Below, one piece after another: positions 8,038 through 16,952 of a stretch of DNA of 64,000 nt. The DNA is taken from the IMG/VR virus record IMGVR_UViG_3300020185_001680, positions 1 through 64,000 of that record, one strand, 5' to 3'. The stretch's first letter is position 1, and every line of letters starts with the position of its first letter. The position numbers and the translations under genes are program-made. The DNA comes from a virus. A model generated the notes under the pieces. The model saw only the letters and a list, made by a program, of their open reading frames with translations, did not search any database and was not told the origin of the DNA.

Positions 8038-10716
8038 TTATTGAGACTTCCACTTACGAACAACATATTTCATTACTGCGTTACTAGTAGGAGGTGTAAC
8101 ATTGTTGTCAGCGGAAATAGAAACAGTACCGTTTGCAATTGCACCGCTAAATTCAATGGACCCCGAGTAATATGCGTTACCAGTGGCTAAGTTTGTGTCG
8201 TGTGCTGAACTTGATACATCTTGTAATAAGACCGATCCAGAAATATTGCCGGCGGCATCTGTGCCTGCAAGTGGGTTAGCATTGTAAAATAATGTACCAG
8301 TTTGGTTGTAGTATCTTGTTACAGCACTGTTAGAACTGTCTAATGCTTGACCAACTATTGAATAGTCAATAAACAATGTGTCAATAGCAGTTGCATCAGT
8401 ACCTAAGTCTGTAAGAGCAATACCTGTACCAGCACCAATTGTTAATTGCTGTGGCTGTGAATAAAATGTTTCTGATTGCCCTAATTCTAATGATTGAGTT
8501 GTAAGCATCTCAATATTAGTTTTAATTGTTACTAATCCTCTTTTATCGGGATCGTTAGTTTTAAAGTATAATCTATTAACTAGCTCTGCAAAACTGCCAG
8601 CTTCATCACTACTGTCAAAGTTAATCTCGCCATTAGTTGTATCAACATCAATTTGCCATGTGCCTAATGCTTGAACATTTGCACTATTACTATACTTGTT
8701 GTTGATAAACACATCATTCACTATGTTTACTTTTTCGTCATTTAATACTTTGTCCAGCCAAACTTCTAATTTTGCTTTAATTGTATTACCTGATCTTGTT
8801 GCATGTGTGCCTGTTGTAAATCCTAAAGCACCAAATGAGTCTACAGTATCCTGTGGATCATTAATAATTCTATACTGAGTTTGGTCATCACTGGTGATAT
8901 AAATCTCATCAGTTGTGCCGGGTTTTAAACTAAGGTTAAACCATTGGTTCTTGCCGTTAATTAAAGATATAATGCCGTTAACTGTTGTTTCACTAGAAAC
9001 ATCTAGTAAGTATGCCGGCTTAATAGTTAATTCGTCATCTGCTATCAAGTCTGGTAAGTTTGGATTAAAGTTACCTGTAACATTGGAATCTACTTCTGCA
9101 TTTGCATCTATATAAAATGTATTACTTGTTATAATACTACCTGATAAAGTAAAGTTTGCATTGTTAATTTTAGCCGTATCTGAACTGCTGGTCGTAATAA
9201 TACCAGTTGATATGTTTGCTATATCAAATCCATGATCTTCACTGTAAATTTGAATAGTGTCTGAACCTGTCGTTTGACCTCTGTTAATGAAATCAAGTCC
9301 GCTAGTAATACCGCCTGTTACATTTGCTTCTGTAATAGTAAACTTGTTTAGTCCCGGTGATACTGTTACTACTGGATACTCACCACTTAACTGTGCATTA
9401 CCATAAAACTCTACCTTATCTCCAACAAGAACACCTGTAACATCAGGAGTGGTAAGTGTAACTGTGTTACTTGAATCAACTGCCGCTGTTACACTTCTAC
9501 CTGTTGACCATGCATTGGATGGTAATGTCACACTAAACGTATTAGCAACACTGTTTGCTGAAATTGGTAGCAGTTTTTTATGATACCATGAACTCACTGT
9601 TGAAGGAGGATTGCCAGCAGTATGTGTTGCACCTTCTGTCCATACATAACCGAAACTGCCTGAAGAAGCATTTGCAAGTTCTGTAAATATAATGTTCTCT
9701 TGTCCTGTATCAAATGTAATTGTTGAATTAGCAACATCTACTGTTGATGTAACTCTGCCTATTCCACTATAAGTTACATCTGAAGTTCCTGCACCAACAC
9801 TTAAACTTGGATCTGCAGGGTCTTTAACAAAAACAACATTAGCACTTGCAATACTGCTAGTGTTAGCAATACCAAGTCCTTCTGTAACTACGTCAATATG
9901 TTTCTTTTCTAACCCAATGAAGCCTGTGCCTACTTGTGGATTAACTAAAACTAAGTCTGGGTCAATCTGTCTATAACTAGGAATACTTTGATCTGCATAG
10001 AAACCAGTTGTAGTGGCTCCACTTGCAATAACAGTATTTGAAATAATATGATTAACGTGCGTGTTGCCATAATATGTAATTGCAACATCATCTGAATTTT
10101 GTGGGGCAAAGCCTAAATACAACGAGTGGTCTGCTGTAGAAGTATTAGCACTTATAAAGTTATAATCGTATGCTGTGTTTACTATAGCACCTGTACCACT
10201 GCTATCACCATCTTGTTTTACACCATTAAGTAAAACTGTGATATCATCTGCTGTAAAGGATCTGCTTGTTTGGTTTTGATTAATAAAGTTTGCACCACTA
10301 ACTGTGCTATCGAACACTGTTCTTACCACAGCATTACCATCTGCATCTGTTAAATTTGTACTACTAATCAGTGTGGTGTTTGCTTTCCAAGACTTAGATT
10401 TACTCACACCATCGAAGCCCTGCAGGCTCGAGCCTTTTGGGTATCTAATATGTGGAACTGTGAACTTGATAATTTGACTATTTGCTAAACTTAATGTTCT
10501 AGCAGAAGCACCCAATGTGCCTTCTAATGTTACAGTCTTATTATACGTTGCACTAATGGCATCGTCAGTGTCAGCGCCGATATAAACTTGCTTACTGTCA
10601 GTAGCAAAACCAATCTCTCCAGGTCTAAGTGGATGCGGTAGATCCTGCTTTAATCCACGCCTTTGCTGAATTCTGCTGATAATAATTTTTAAATTTGCAT
10701 TGTCTTGATGTGACAC
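8038..10716 (-). CDS. Fibre-like virion structural protein with Mtd-type N-terminus
   Basis: A beta-rich 892-residue structural protein. Residues about 8-55 match the N-terminal attachment repeat found in Mtd-like and other phage fibre proteins: 'IISRIQQRRG' followed by 'LRPGEIGFATDSKQVYIG'. The rest is a long low-charge Ser/Thr/Asn/Gly-rich stretch with repeated 'TVSTVDVANSTITFDTG'-like strands, typical of fibres or wedge-associated needles. The start is GTG at 10716 with GGAG eight bases upstream and a GATAAATA late box 30 bases upstream. The role is inferred from composition: probably a tail fibre or baseplate-associated receptor-binding component. A chaperone is not seen nearby. Confidence 0.75.
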   Translation of the reverse strand: MSHQDNANLKIIISRIQQRRGLKQDLPHPLRPGEIGFATDSKQVYIGADTDDAISATYNKTVTLEGTLGASARTLSLANSQIIKFTVPHIRYPKGSSLQGFDGVSKSKSWKANTTLISSTNLTDADGNAVVRTVFDSTVSGANFINQNQTSRSFTADDITVLLNGVKQDGDSSGTGAIVNTAYDYNFISANTSTADHSLYLGFAPQNSDDVAITYYGNTHVNHIISNTVIASGATTTGFYADQSIPSYRQIDPDLVLVNPQVGTGFIGLEKKHIDVVTEGLGIANTSSIASANVVFVKDPADPSLSVGAGTSDVTYSGIGRVTSTVDVANSTITFDTGQENIIFTELANASSGSFGYVWTEGATHTAGNPPSTVSSWYHKKLLPISANSVANTFSVTLPSNAWSTGRSVTAAVDSSNTVTLTTPDVTGVLVGDKVEFYGNAQLSGEYPVVTVSPGLNKFTITEANVTGGITSGLDFINRGQTTGSDTIQIYSEDHGFDIANISTGIITTSSSDTAKINNANFTLSGSIITSNTFYIDANAEVDSNVTGNFNPNLPDLIADDELTIKPAYLLDVSSETTVNGIISLINGKNQWFNLSLKPGTTDEIYITSDDQTQYRIINDPQDTVDSFGALGFTTGTHATRSGNTIKAKLEVWLDKVLNDEKVNIVNDVFINNKYSNSANVQALGTWQIDVDTTNGEINFDSSDEAGSFAELVNRLYFKTNDPDKRGLVTIKTNIEMLTTQSLELGQSETFYSQPQQLTIGAGTGIALTDLGTDATAIDTLFIDYSIVGQALDSSNSAVTRYYNQTGTLFYNANPLAGTDAAGNISGSVLLQDVSSSAHDTNLATGNAYYSGSIEFSGAIANGTVSISADNNVTPPTSNAVMKYVVRKWKSQ

Positions 10717-10746
10717 TATGTAAACTCCAATATGTTCTTATAAATG

Positions 10747-10754
10747 TATTTATC
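10747..10754 (-). promoter_or_regulatory. Late promoter GATAAATA
   Basis: T4-type late box, 30 bases before the GTG of the fibre-like gene, with a GGAG ribosome binding site between them. Confidence 0.75.
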
Positions 10755-10773
10755 ACTTTGAGCTAATCTAGTT

Positions 10774-11802
10774 TCAGATCCTGCACAAAGATTTACCCGA
10801 ACATGGAGTTTTTGGTGTAAAATGATCTACGAACTGCTGTGGCATAGATTCAATGCCGTCATATATTGAATTAATGCACTGTAATTCATCGATATTATGG
10901 TTTATAAACTTATGGAATTCATCAGTCCAACTAAATTGTTCTTTCCATTCTTCGGATCCATAAACTAGATCCTTTGTCATATTGCAACCTCTAATGGTTA
11001 CGTCTTTTACTGTTAAAGCAAATAAGTTAGGGCCGCCGCCTGGTGCTAAATCTTGATACAAAGACATAACCCCACAATAAGACATTATACCACTGTAGGA
11101 CATATTTTGTAATGCACCAAAGAAATAGTTGTTGCCGACATTCTCATGGTAAGCATCAAAGGGTTCACATTGTTCTTGTATAATTTTTTTTATTTTTAGT
11201 ACGGAAGTTTTACGAGGCACAACAACACCAGTACCTCCCAATTGGGTTATTAGGTCTGCTTTTTCCTGTGTACTTGTTAAGCCGTATGCTTTAACTCCCA
11301 TAAGGTTTGCAAACTGTACAACCATGTTACCGACGCCGCCGGTTGCACCGCTAACACCTAGTATTTGGCCTTTGCTTACATTTAGAACTTTAGTTAAGGA
11401 ATAGTATGCTGTCCTTCCCACTAAACTATAAAATGTTAAATATTTTTTTAGATCAATATTGGCGGGTATAACAAAATGCTCTGTATCGCTATTGCCTATT
11501 GCATGTGTGCGCCAACCCTTTTTGTGCCACATGTGAGTGCCGACTGGAAAGTCTACATTTTTACTTTCAATAACTTCGCCTACAGACTCACCTGGTATGC
11601 CTTCATTCAATGTTACCATTGGATAGTTAGGAAACACTTCTCCTGGATTCATCGAAATACGCATGTAGGGATCTGTACCACAGTAAATATTCTTTACTAA
11701 GTATTCACCGTCTTGTAATTCTGGAAGTTCCATGTCGACAACAGCAAAGTTGTCTACACTAATTTCACCTACTGCATGTTGTACTAAGACTACTTGCTTC
11801 AT
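10774..11802 (-). CDS. MDR-family NAD(P)H oxidoreductase (zinc-independent)
   Basis: A 342-residue medium-chain dehydrogenase/reductase like the leukotriene B4 dehydrogenase/prostaglandin reductase and CurA group, which reduces activated alkenes with NAD(P)H. The substrate domain is followed by the nucleotide-binding motif GVSGATGGVG (149-158) and 'VKAYGLTSTQEKADLI'. The structural and catalytic zinc cysteines of alcohol dehydrogenases are absent, as expected for this branch. The ATG at 11802 overlaps the exonuclease stop (ATGA), which favours it over an upstream in-frame start. The presence of an MDR reductase in a replication-type operon suggests an auxiliary metabolic gene; the substrate is unknown. 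Confidence 0.85.
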   Translation of the reverse strand: MKQVVLVQHAVGEISVDNFAVVDMELPELQDGEYLVKNIYCGTDPYMRISMNPGEVFPNYPMVTLNEGIPGESVGEVIESKNVDFPVGTHMWHKKGWRTHAIGNSDTEHFVIPANIDLKKYLTFYSLVGRTAYYSLTKVLNVSKGQILGVSGATGGVGNMVVQFANLMGVKAYGLTSTQEKADLITQLGGTGVVVPRKTSVLKIKKIIQEQCEPFDAYHENVGNNYFFGALQNMSYSGIMSYCGVMSLYQDLAPGGGPNLFALTVKDVTIRGCNMTKDLVYGSEEWKEQFSWTDEFHKFINHNIDELQCINSIYDGIESMPQQFVDHFTPKTPCSGKSLCRI

Positions 11803-12470
11803 AGTGATGCATAGTATTCCGACAGTCGTTCGGCCCACTTGTCGCAATACTCGTCAAACTGGTCACCTTGTATTACATATTGCTTGAAAGCAACATCTCT
11901 ACTAACCATAAGTATAACACATTTTCTAATATTAGTGCCGTACATCTCATTGTGTGCTAACGCATAAGCACAACACTGTAAGTAGTAGTCCTGGATCCAT
12001 TCTTCTTTTTTAATTTTCTTGCTAGTCTTGAAGTCAATAATTGCTTCTTCGCCATCATGTATTCCTACACAATCAGTTGTTCCAGCATAAAGACCAGGTG
12101 CAATTAAGCCAACTTCAGTGCCCCATACTTCATCGACATTGCCGAAGCCCTCATTAATCATTAGATTAGTCATATCCCTTGCAAGTATACTTACAAAGTT
12201 ATTCCCTTTGATTTCGTAATCTTCACTGAGGATATATTTTTCTAATGCATTATGTACCTTCGTACCTAAACCAGCACTTTCTTTACTGACACGATTTGCT
12301 TCAGCATCGCCTACACGTTTGCGCCAGGCTATCAAGGCTGTTTTGTCTGAAGTCTTATCTAATACTGTAGTTACACTTGGTACTGGTACATTATCATCAC
12401 CGACATATTTCCTGCCTTCGGCAGTGGTAACTCTTTCTAATTTTTTATATTGTATCTTATCTATTAACAT
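11799..12470 (-). CDS. PD-(D/E)XK exonuclease, RecB/Cas4-like
   Basis: A 223-residue nuclease with the RecB-like order of motifs. It has a His in 'LGTKVHNALEKY', an Asp in 'AGTTDCVG', the D-x-K core in 'EAIIDFKTSK', and QxxxY in 'YYLQCCAYAL'. T4-like marine phages carry a similar exonuclease, thought to act in recombination-dependent replication or DNA degradation. I chose the ATG at 12470 (MLIDKIQYKK), which has AGGA eight bases upstream; it overlaps the SGNH gene by 14 bases. A consensus early promoter lies inside the upstream gene. Conserved catalytic residues suggest an active enzyme. Confidence 0.88.
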   Translation of the reverse strand: MLIDKIQYKKLERVTTAEGRKYVGDDNVPVPSVTTVLDKTSDKTALIAWRKRVGDAEANRVSKESAGLGTKVHNALEKYILSEDYEIKGNNFVSILARDMTNLMINEGFGNVDEVWGTEVGLIAPGLYAGTTDCVGIHDGEEAIIDFKTSKKIKKEEWIQDYYLQCCAYALAHNEMYGTNIRKCVILMVSRDVAFKQYVIQGDQFDEYCDKWAERLSEYYASL

Positions 12471-13101
12471 CAAATAATCCTGCAAAATTGTTGTGTGTTT
12501 GTTCGCCGTAATGTACATCATCAGCGGCTTTGTCTACTATTAAATCCTTATGTTCTTTTAAAAACCTTATACTGTTATAATTAATAAGTTGCAATTCAAT
12601 ATTGTTGATCTCGCAAAATGTTAATAAATGACTAACTGACCTACTATTATAGTACATTTTTGTATCTATGTCAATGTTTTTAAAATCTTCAAAACTTTTA
12701 CTGTAAGGCATAAGTGCTTCTTGTTTACCGTCTTTAAAAACTATAAGCCTTTCTCCATGTGGTGCAAACAACATTAACTTACTGTATTGTTTTTCTTTAT
12801 ATATTGCAAATGCAATATCTATCATATCGTGAATAGTTGCTCCAGGTACTCCTGCATTATATGTATTTTCAAAATATGAGGGCCAAGGCTTGTTAACACC
12901 TATTCCAAAAGTATGGCTACAGCCAACTGCTAAATTAAACCCATCAGAAAACTCACTTAATTCTTGTTCTCTATGCCAGAGACTGTTAAGTGTATATTCT
13001 ATTGTATTTGATATATCTGTGAAAAACTCTTTATGTACTACATACCTTTCATAGACTGTAGCACGACTCACAATGCCTTCCATTAAGTTCTGGATTTCCA
13101 T
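12457..13101 (-). CDS. SGNH/GDSL hydrolase-like protein
   Basis: A 214-residue protein with SGNH-hydrolase landmarks: block I 'AVGCSHTFGIGV' carries the putative nucleophile Ser in a strand-turn-helix context. A later 'DDVHYGEQTHNNFAG' fits the block V D-x-x-H. A related protein is encoded at 32773-33570. Such proteins may deacetylate or de-esterify surface glycans; that role is an inference. There is no Shine-Dalgarno. ACTAAATA ends exactly five bases before the ATG, one of several such cases here. An internal early promoter drives the next gene. Confidence 0.7.
   Translation of the reverse strand: MEIQNLMEGIVSRATVYERYVVHKEFFTDISNTIEYTLNSLWHREQELSEFSDGFNLAVGCSHTFGIGVNKPWPSYFENTYNAGVPGATIHDMIDIAFAIYKEKQYSKLMLFAPHGERLIVFKDGKQEALMPYSKSFEDFKNIDIDTKMYYNSRSVSHLLTFCEINNIELQLINYNSIRFLKEHKDLIVDKAADDVHYGEQTHNNFAGLFDVNR
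12646..12674 (-). promoter_or_regulatory. Early-type sigma70 promoter inside the SGNH gene
   Basis: TTGACA (12669-12674), 17-base spacer, TATAAT (12646-12651), both consensus. It is about 175 bases upstream of the exonuclease ATG, inside the coding sequence of the preceding late gene, so exonuclease and MDR reductase can be expressed early. Confidence 0.8.
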
Positions 13102-13106
13102 GCAAG

Positions 13107-13114
13107 TATTTAGT
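13107..13114 (-). promoter_or_regulatory. Putative late promoter (ACTAAATA), leaderless spacing
   Basis: ACTAAATA followed by CTTGC and the ATG of the SGNH gene; the spacer is exactly five bases. Confidence 0.5.
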
Positions 13115-13120
13115 TATTGT

Positions 13121-13468
13121 TTATTGTGGGAGGTCAGTTTTTACGTCACCGAGTGCTTGGTCGTTTGCCATAGCACCTACGTCAACCGCATCGTCTTGCT
13201 CTGCGTCTGGGTCAACTGTGTCGTTTGGTATTTTGCCTTTGGGAACAATACTGTTTTCATCTGCACTACTAACGACATCCATGTCGTTAAGTGCTTTGAC
13301 AAGTTCATCCGTGCTCATCAAAAATCCATCGTCTGCGAGGCTCTTACGGAACTCTTCCGTTGGTATCTCACTAACGTCGGACCCAACTTGCTGTGCTATT
13401 CTATCACTTATAGCAAGTTGTAAGTCATCGAAGTATAGTTCGAAGAGTAATACTTCGTTAATTTTCAT
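13121..13468 (-). CDS. Hypothetical protein with capsid-targeting-like leader
   Basis: A 115-residue acidic protein. Its N-terminus MKINEVLLFE has the M-K-hydrophobic-x-D/E pattern and an L-x-E site like T4 internal-protein leaders. The C-terminal third is Asp-rich and looks unstructured. It begins on the base right after the stop of the preceding 427-residue gene, so the two are coupled and probably function together. I do not recognise a domain. Confidence 0.75.
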   Translation of the reverse strand: MKINEVLLFELYFDDLQLAISDRIAQQVGSDVSEIPTEEFRKSLADDGFLMSTDELVKALNDMDVVSSADENSIVPKGKIPNDTVDPDAEQDDAVDVGAMANDQALGDVKTDLPQ

Positions 13469-14752
13469 TTAAAGCTCTACTGGTGCTCTACCTAGTGGCT
13501 CATCTTCTGGGCCAGCCGCGGCAGGTACATTATCCAATGCAGGTTCTTCACCGCCTAATGCAGGTTCTTCTTCACCGCCTAATCCAGGCTCCATTCCAGG
13601 TTCAGCACCTAACATGCTTCCATCACCTGTACCAGTTAATCCAGCAATAACTCCGTCAAGTCCATCTTTACCTGCTTTGTTACTGTCTAGTACTGCTGTT
13701 AAAGTTTGTTCCATTGTCTGCTTCATTTGAACAGCCTGTTCTGCACCAAACTCTGATTTCATTTGATCTAATATAGCAGGAAGATCTTCATTAATCATTC
13801 TGCCAACTCTTTCAACGTGGTCTTGTACATCGTCTGCTAAGGCTCTAAGTGCCATAACAACTTCTGCTTGTTCTACTTCTACTTCTTCATTAATCATTTC
13901 ATCAATGATATCGTCAAACATGCTTTCTTTAGCGTCTTGTTTCTTTTCGTCTTTTGTGTCGCCAGTTACTGTGAATTCTTCGCCGTCTACTTCAAAAGAA
14001 TCTTTACCTTGTGCAATAGCGTCTTTTCTAGCACCTGTAAATTTATTTTGTTCTGCAACTTTTTTACCAAACATTTGAATACCGTTTGCAACTGCATCTT
14101 CTTCTAAACCGTTTAGGAAGCCAACAACTGAGTCTCTGCTCTTGCCACTTACTTCTGCAAACATATTTAATTTTTCTTCAATTGCCTTTAATGCTTCAAC
14201 ATTGTCTATTTCCATTCCAACTTCTTTCGCCATTTCTTGGAACAAGTATTCATTGATATCTGTCTCAGGAAATGCTTCAGCAACTTCTTCGCTCATTGAG
14301 CTACATGCTTCCATGTAATCTTTAGCCGCTTTAAGTACGATCGGTAAAACAAATTCATCGTCATGTGCATATCGGGAATCTTTACGGAATTTGTTCATAC
14401 ATTCTTTACTTGCTTCGTCCATTGTGTAACCGCCGTCCATTAAGTCTTTAACTTCAGTAGTAATACCTGCTTTCATTTCTTGCATTGCAGGACTTTCAGC
14501 GTATACGCCTTCGTTAATCATCACGTCAATAATATCTCTAACGCCTAAAAACTTTGCGTATTCTGGATCTAAGTTAAACTTACGATTTGTGTTTCGTAAT
14601 CTAACGAGCGTTTGCTCTGCTTTTTCTTTAATGCTTTCAAGTTTGCCTTTACTGTGCAAACCTTTTACTTGCACACCGTGAGCCTCTTTCAGATATGAAT
14701 TAATTTCTTTAATCCTTTTCTGAGGCGTTTGGTTAAAATTTGTTATTTTCAT
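13469..14752 (-). CDS. Probable virion protein, coiled-coil and acidic C-terminus
   Basis: A 427-residue, strongly charged, mostly helical protein. It starts MKITNFNQTPQKRIKE, has long predicted helices (for example residues 150-260), and ends in a Gly/Glu/Pro-rich tail with three near-repeats of 'GGEEPAL'/'GAEPGM'. The composition resembles scaffold or internal head proteins. A GATAAATA late box and GGGAAAG ribosome binding site precede it, which fits late expression. No enzymatic motif is visible. The assignment to the virion is inferred from promoter class and neighbours. Confidence 0.75.
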   Translation of the reverse strand: MKITNFNQTPQKRIKEINSYLKEAHGVQVKGLHSKGKLESIKEKAEQTLVRLRNTNRKFNLDPEYAKFLGVRDIIDVMINEGVYAESPAMQEMKAGITTEVKDLMDGGYTMDEASKECMNKFRKDSRYAHDDEFVLPIVLKAAKDYMEACSSMSEEVAEAFPETDINEYLFQEMAKEVGMEIDNVEALKAIEEKLNMFAEVSGKSRDSVVGFLNGLEEDAVANGIQMFGKKVAEQNKFTGARKDAIAQGKDSFEVDGEEFTVTGDTKDEKKQDAKESMFDDIIDEMINEEVEVEQAEVVMALRALADDVQDHVERVGRMINEDLPAILDQMKSEFGAEQAVQMKQTMEQTLTAVLDSNKAGKDGLDGVIAGLTGTGDGSMLGAEPGMEPGLGGEEEPALGGEEPALDNVPAAAGPEDEPLGRAPVEL

Positions 14753-14785
14753 GTTCTTTCCCGATAAAAGTTAAATTGTTATTTG

Positions 14786-14793
14786 TATTTATC
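14786..14793 (-). promoter_or_regulatory. Late promoter GATAAATA
   Basis: Late box 33 bases before the ATG at 14752, with GGGAAAG as ribosome binding site. The surrounding 76-base gap holds no gene. Confidence 0.75.
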
Positions 14794-14828
14794 AAAAACT
14801 TATAAAAACAGTATAAAAAAATAAGCCG

Positions 14829-15293
14829 TTAGTAAGAACTATGTATGTGGGAATGTAAATGGTCTTTACAATGACGTAAATGCATCATTGACATGTCTGC
14901 TCTACTCTCTACAACATAGAATTTTTCGCTATCTTTAGTAGTACGCATAGTGTGTCTATAAAACACTAAATCGTTGTAATGCTTTGCTACCTCATCTTGA
15001 TACTTGAAAATAGCAGAGTTAATTAAATGTATTGTGGGATTAAGTTTTTTTGTGGGAGTAGACTTTAGTGTTGTTACTATTGTTCTTGCTGTTTCCGGCA
15101 AATAAACATCTTTACATACTATTTTTTTGTTAGTAGCATTAATAATATCAAACAACCCTTCTTTTGTTTTCACAGAGAAGTATAAACCTTTAGCCAAGAC
15201 ATTTTTAGTTGCTGTTTCCAACTTCTTAGCAACTTGTTTTTTGTCTAGGTTAGTCGTTTTTTTGTGCGACTGCTTTGTACTTTGCTTTGCCAT
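14829..15293 (-). CDS. Hypothetical basic protein
   Basis: A 154-residue protein with a Lys-rich N-terminus (MAKQSTKQSHKKTTNLDKKQ) and a His-rich C-terminus (CKDHLHSHIHSSY). I chose the ATG at 15293, nine bases from an AAGAG ribosome binding site; an ATG six bases earlier (15299) is too close to it. It overlaps the preceding gene by 44 bases. The basic start suggests nucleic-acid binding, but no domain is recognised. Confidence 0.7.
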   Translation of the reverse strand: MAKQSTKQSHKKTTNLDKKQVAKKLETATKNVLAKGLYFSVKTKEGLFDIINATNKKIVCKDVYLPETARTIVTTLKSTPTKKLNPTIHLINSAIFKYQDEVAKHYNDLVFYRHTMRTTKDSEKFYVVESRADMSMMHLRHCKDHLHSHIHSSY

Positions 15294-15465
15294 TATCATT
15301 TACTCTTAATACTAATCCACGTTGTCTTAATTGTTGGGCTGTATATAACTCATTTTCATTAAGCTCATACTCGTATATACCTTTTTCATGTGATAATTTG
15401 TCAAAGAAGTGAAATTCTTTCGAACTTACTACGGTGGGTCCATTCTTAGATGCTAAAATTCTCAT
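15250..15465 (-). CDS. Hypothetical small protein
   Basis: A 71-residue protein (MRILASKNGPTVVSSKEF...) with a C-terminal 'YTAQQLRQRGLVLRVNDNGKAKYK' that looks like a compact helix-strand element. It has AGAGG six bases before the ATG and starts one base after the stop of the preceding basic leader protein. The family is not recognised. Confidence 0.7.
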   Translation of the reverse strand: MRILASKNGPTVVSSKEFHFFDKLSHEKGIYEYELNENELYTAQQLRQRGLVLRVNDNGKAKYKAVAQKND

Positions 15466-15466
15466 G

Positions 15467-15667
15467 CTACCTCTTAATTAGTGTAGATTCTTTTTTAGTC
15501 TTAGGGCCTGGCTTCTTATGAGCCCACTTAGTTTTCTTGGGCTTCTTTGGACGTTGGGCTATACGCTGTGCGTCATTGGCAATTGGCTTTATTACTGTTG
15601 CAACTGCGCCGGCGCTCATGCCTCCAACTGATGCTGTTTCGTTTATTATAATATCTGAAATCTTCAT
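15467..15667 (-). CDS. Small basic protein with capsid-targeting-like leader
   Basis: A 66-residue protein. Residues 1-10 (MKISDIIINE) fit the T4 capsid-targeting/prohead protease pattern ending in I-x-E. The C-terminal half is strongly basic (RPKKPKKTKWAHKKPGPKTK), as in T4 internal proteins that bind packaged DNA. There is no Shine-Dalgarno; GATAAATA ends five bases before the ATG. I infer an internal head protein processed by the prohead protease. Confidence 0.7.
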   Translation of the reverse strand: MKISDIIINETASVGGMSAGAVATVIKPIANDAQRIAQRPKKPKKTKWAHKKPGPKTKKESTLIKR

Positions 15668-15672
15668 ACTGT

Positions 15673-15680
15673 TATTTATC
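15673..15680 (-). promoter_or_regulatory. Late promoter GATAAATA, leaderless spacing
   Basis: GATAAATA, spacer ACAGT (5 bases), then ATG at 15667. No ribosome binding site can fit between promoter and start. Confidence 0.7.
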
Positions 15681-15685
15681 TTTCT

Positions 15686-16939
15686 TTAAAAGATTTTAGT
15701 AAAATCTGTATACACTTTTAGCCAGTCGCTTGTATCTTTTCTAATATTTTCTAAAATGAATGTACAATTGTCTTGAAATATGTTATAATTATGTTCAGCA
15801 CATTCAATACTTTGCTCAACTACGTCTTGCCACATAGCAGGATTGTCCTTTTTCATTTGTAATATTTCTAAATTATCCACCAACATATCAATTTTGTGTA
15901 TAATGTTTGTTTCAGTATCATATAATTGCATATTGTCAAACAAATGGTCGTATGTTTTATATCCCATTTGTTGTAAATGTTGATTTATACGGTTTGGGCC
16001 AAGCAATATAAACGGTTGCTTTTGTATGATAGGCTTAAAAACTTTTTCAGTAAAGTATAAACAATTGCCTACGGTGGATTCTGTTATTAATTGTATGTCG
16101 CAGTCAAACATGTTAGCATAAAACGTACTACTATTACTCATAGTTCTCATATGGACAATATCGTCATCTCTGTCATCAAACTTTATAGGGTAATTTTGCG
16201 ACAATGCTTCTAAATAATTAACACCTTTTTGTATGTCTGCAATACTTGTAAGATTTTTACTAAAGTATTCCATTGTGTTTGCTGTAATTTTTTCAAAAGG
16301 CACATCTGGACTGCTTAGTATATTATCTTGTAGCCTGTGCTTTATAAATGCTCCTAATAATAATGCTCTGTGTGGCTTGGGTGCATTGTTTAAGCAATTA
16401 AATAAATGTGTTTTAGGTGTGCTAAAATCAAATTCATCGTTAATTTCTAACTCAAGCATTGTGTCTTCTTTATAATTCCTAGTGTATAGCACATCAAAAG
16501 TGTCGTAGTTAAACGTTTTAAATATATCTGCTATATTGACGCAACTATTACCGTAAAACACTGTAGTGAGCTTGTATGACTGTGTAACTTGGTGAATAAA
16601 CTCGAATATGTCCTTATCGCAATGCCCTTCTGCCCCATTCTCAAACAGAACTATTGCATGTGGGTTGTTTGTTATAAACTTAGGTATTAGTAAATGTTCA
16701 GTGTTGTACTGTTGCCATGTGTTAAAAATTACACTGGAATCGAATCCGTCTAGACTAATCACATACAATACAGGTTCCATTAAGTAAACAGGTTGATCTT
16801 TATGATTAGGGTGTGTCCAATTAAAACATTCGTTCATTGCAAATATAGATTCACGTGAAGTTGCTGGTACATGAGACACATCAAGGCCACAGTCTTGCAT
16901 AAATTGTTTAAATGGATTATGGATGTCCGCTATAAGCAT
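15686..16939 (-). CDS. Glycosyltransferase-like protein, paralogue 1
   Basis: A 417-residue protein, one of three paralogues in the window (others at 28731 and 46973). Shared landmarks are 'FNCLNNAPKPHRALLL' near the middle and 'ITESTVGNCLYFTEKVFKPI' plus 'LQQMGYKTYD' in the C-terminal half. The E...F-T-E-K-x-x-K-P-I pattern resembles the donor-binding part of exostosin and alpha-1,3-fucosyltransferase-like GT-B enzymes. By that analogy it would transfer a sugar, perhaps onto virion or host surface glycans. There is no Shine-Dalgarno: GTTAAATA ends five bases before the ATG. The family call is an inference; the paralogy is seen directly. Confidence 0.65.
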   Translation of the reverse strand: MLIADIHNPFKQFMQDCGLDVSHVPATSRESIFAMNECFNWTHPNHKDQPVYLMEPVLYVISLDGFDSSVIFNTWQQYNTEHLLIPKFITNNPHAIVLFENGAEGHCDKDIFEFIHQVTQSYKLTTVFYGNSCVNIADIFKTFNYDTFDVLYTRNYKEDTMLELEINDEFDFSTPKTHLFNCLNNAPKPHRALLLGAFIKHRLQDNILSSPDVPFEKITANTMEYFSKNLTSIADIQKGVNYLEALSQNYPIKFDDRDDDIVHMRTMSNSSTFYANMFDCDIQLITESTVGNCLYFTEKVFKPIIQKQPFILLGPNRINQHLQQMGYKTYDHLFDNMQLYDTETNIIHKIDMLVDNLEILQMKKDNPAMWQDVVEQSIECAEHNYNIFQDNCTFILENIRKDTSDWLKVYTDFTKIF

Positions 16940-16944
16940 AGCAG

Positions 16945-16952
16945 TATTTAAC
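16945..16952 (-). promoter_or_regulatory. Putative late promoter (GTTAAATA), leaderless spacing
   Basis: GTTAAATA, spacer CTGCT, then ATG at 16939. Overlaps the TAG stop of the SodC-ParB gene. Confidence 0.5.
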
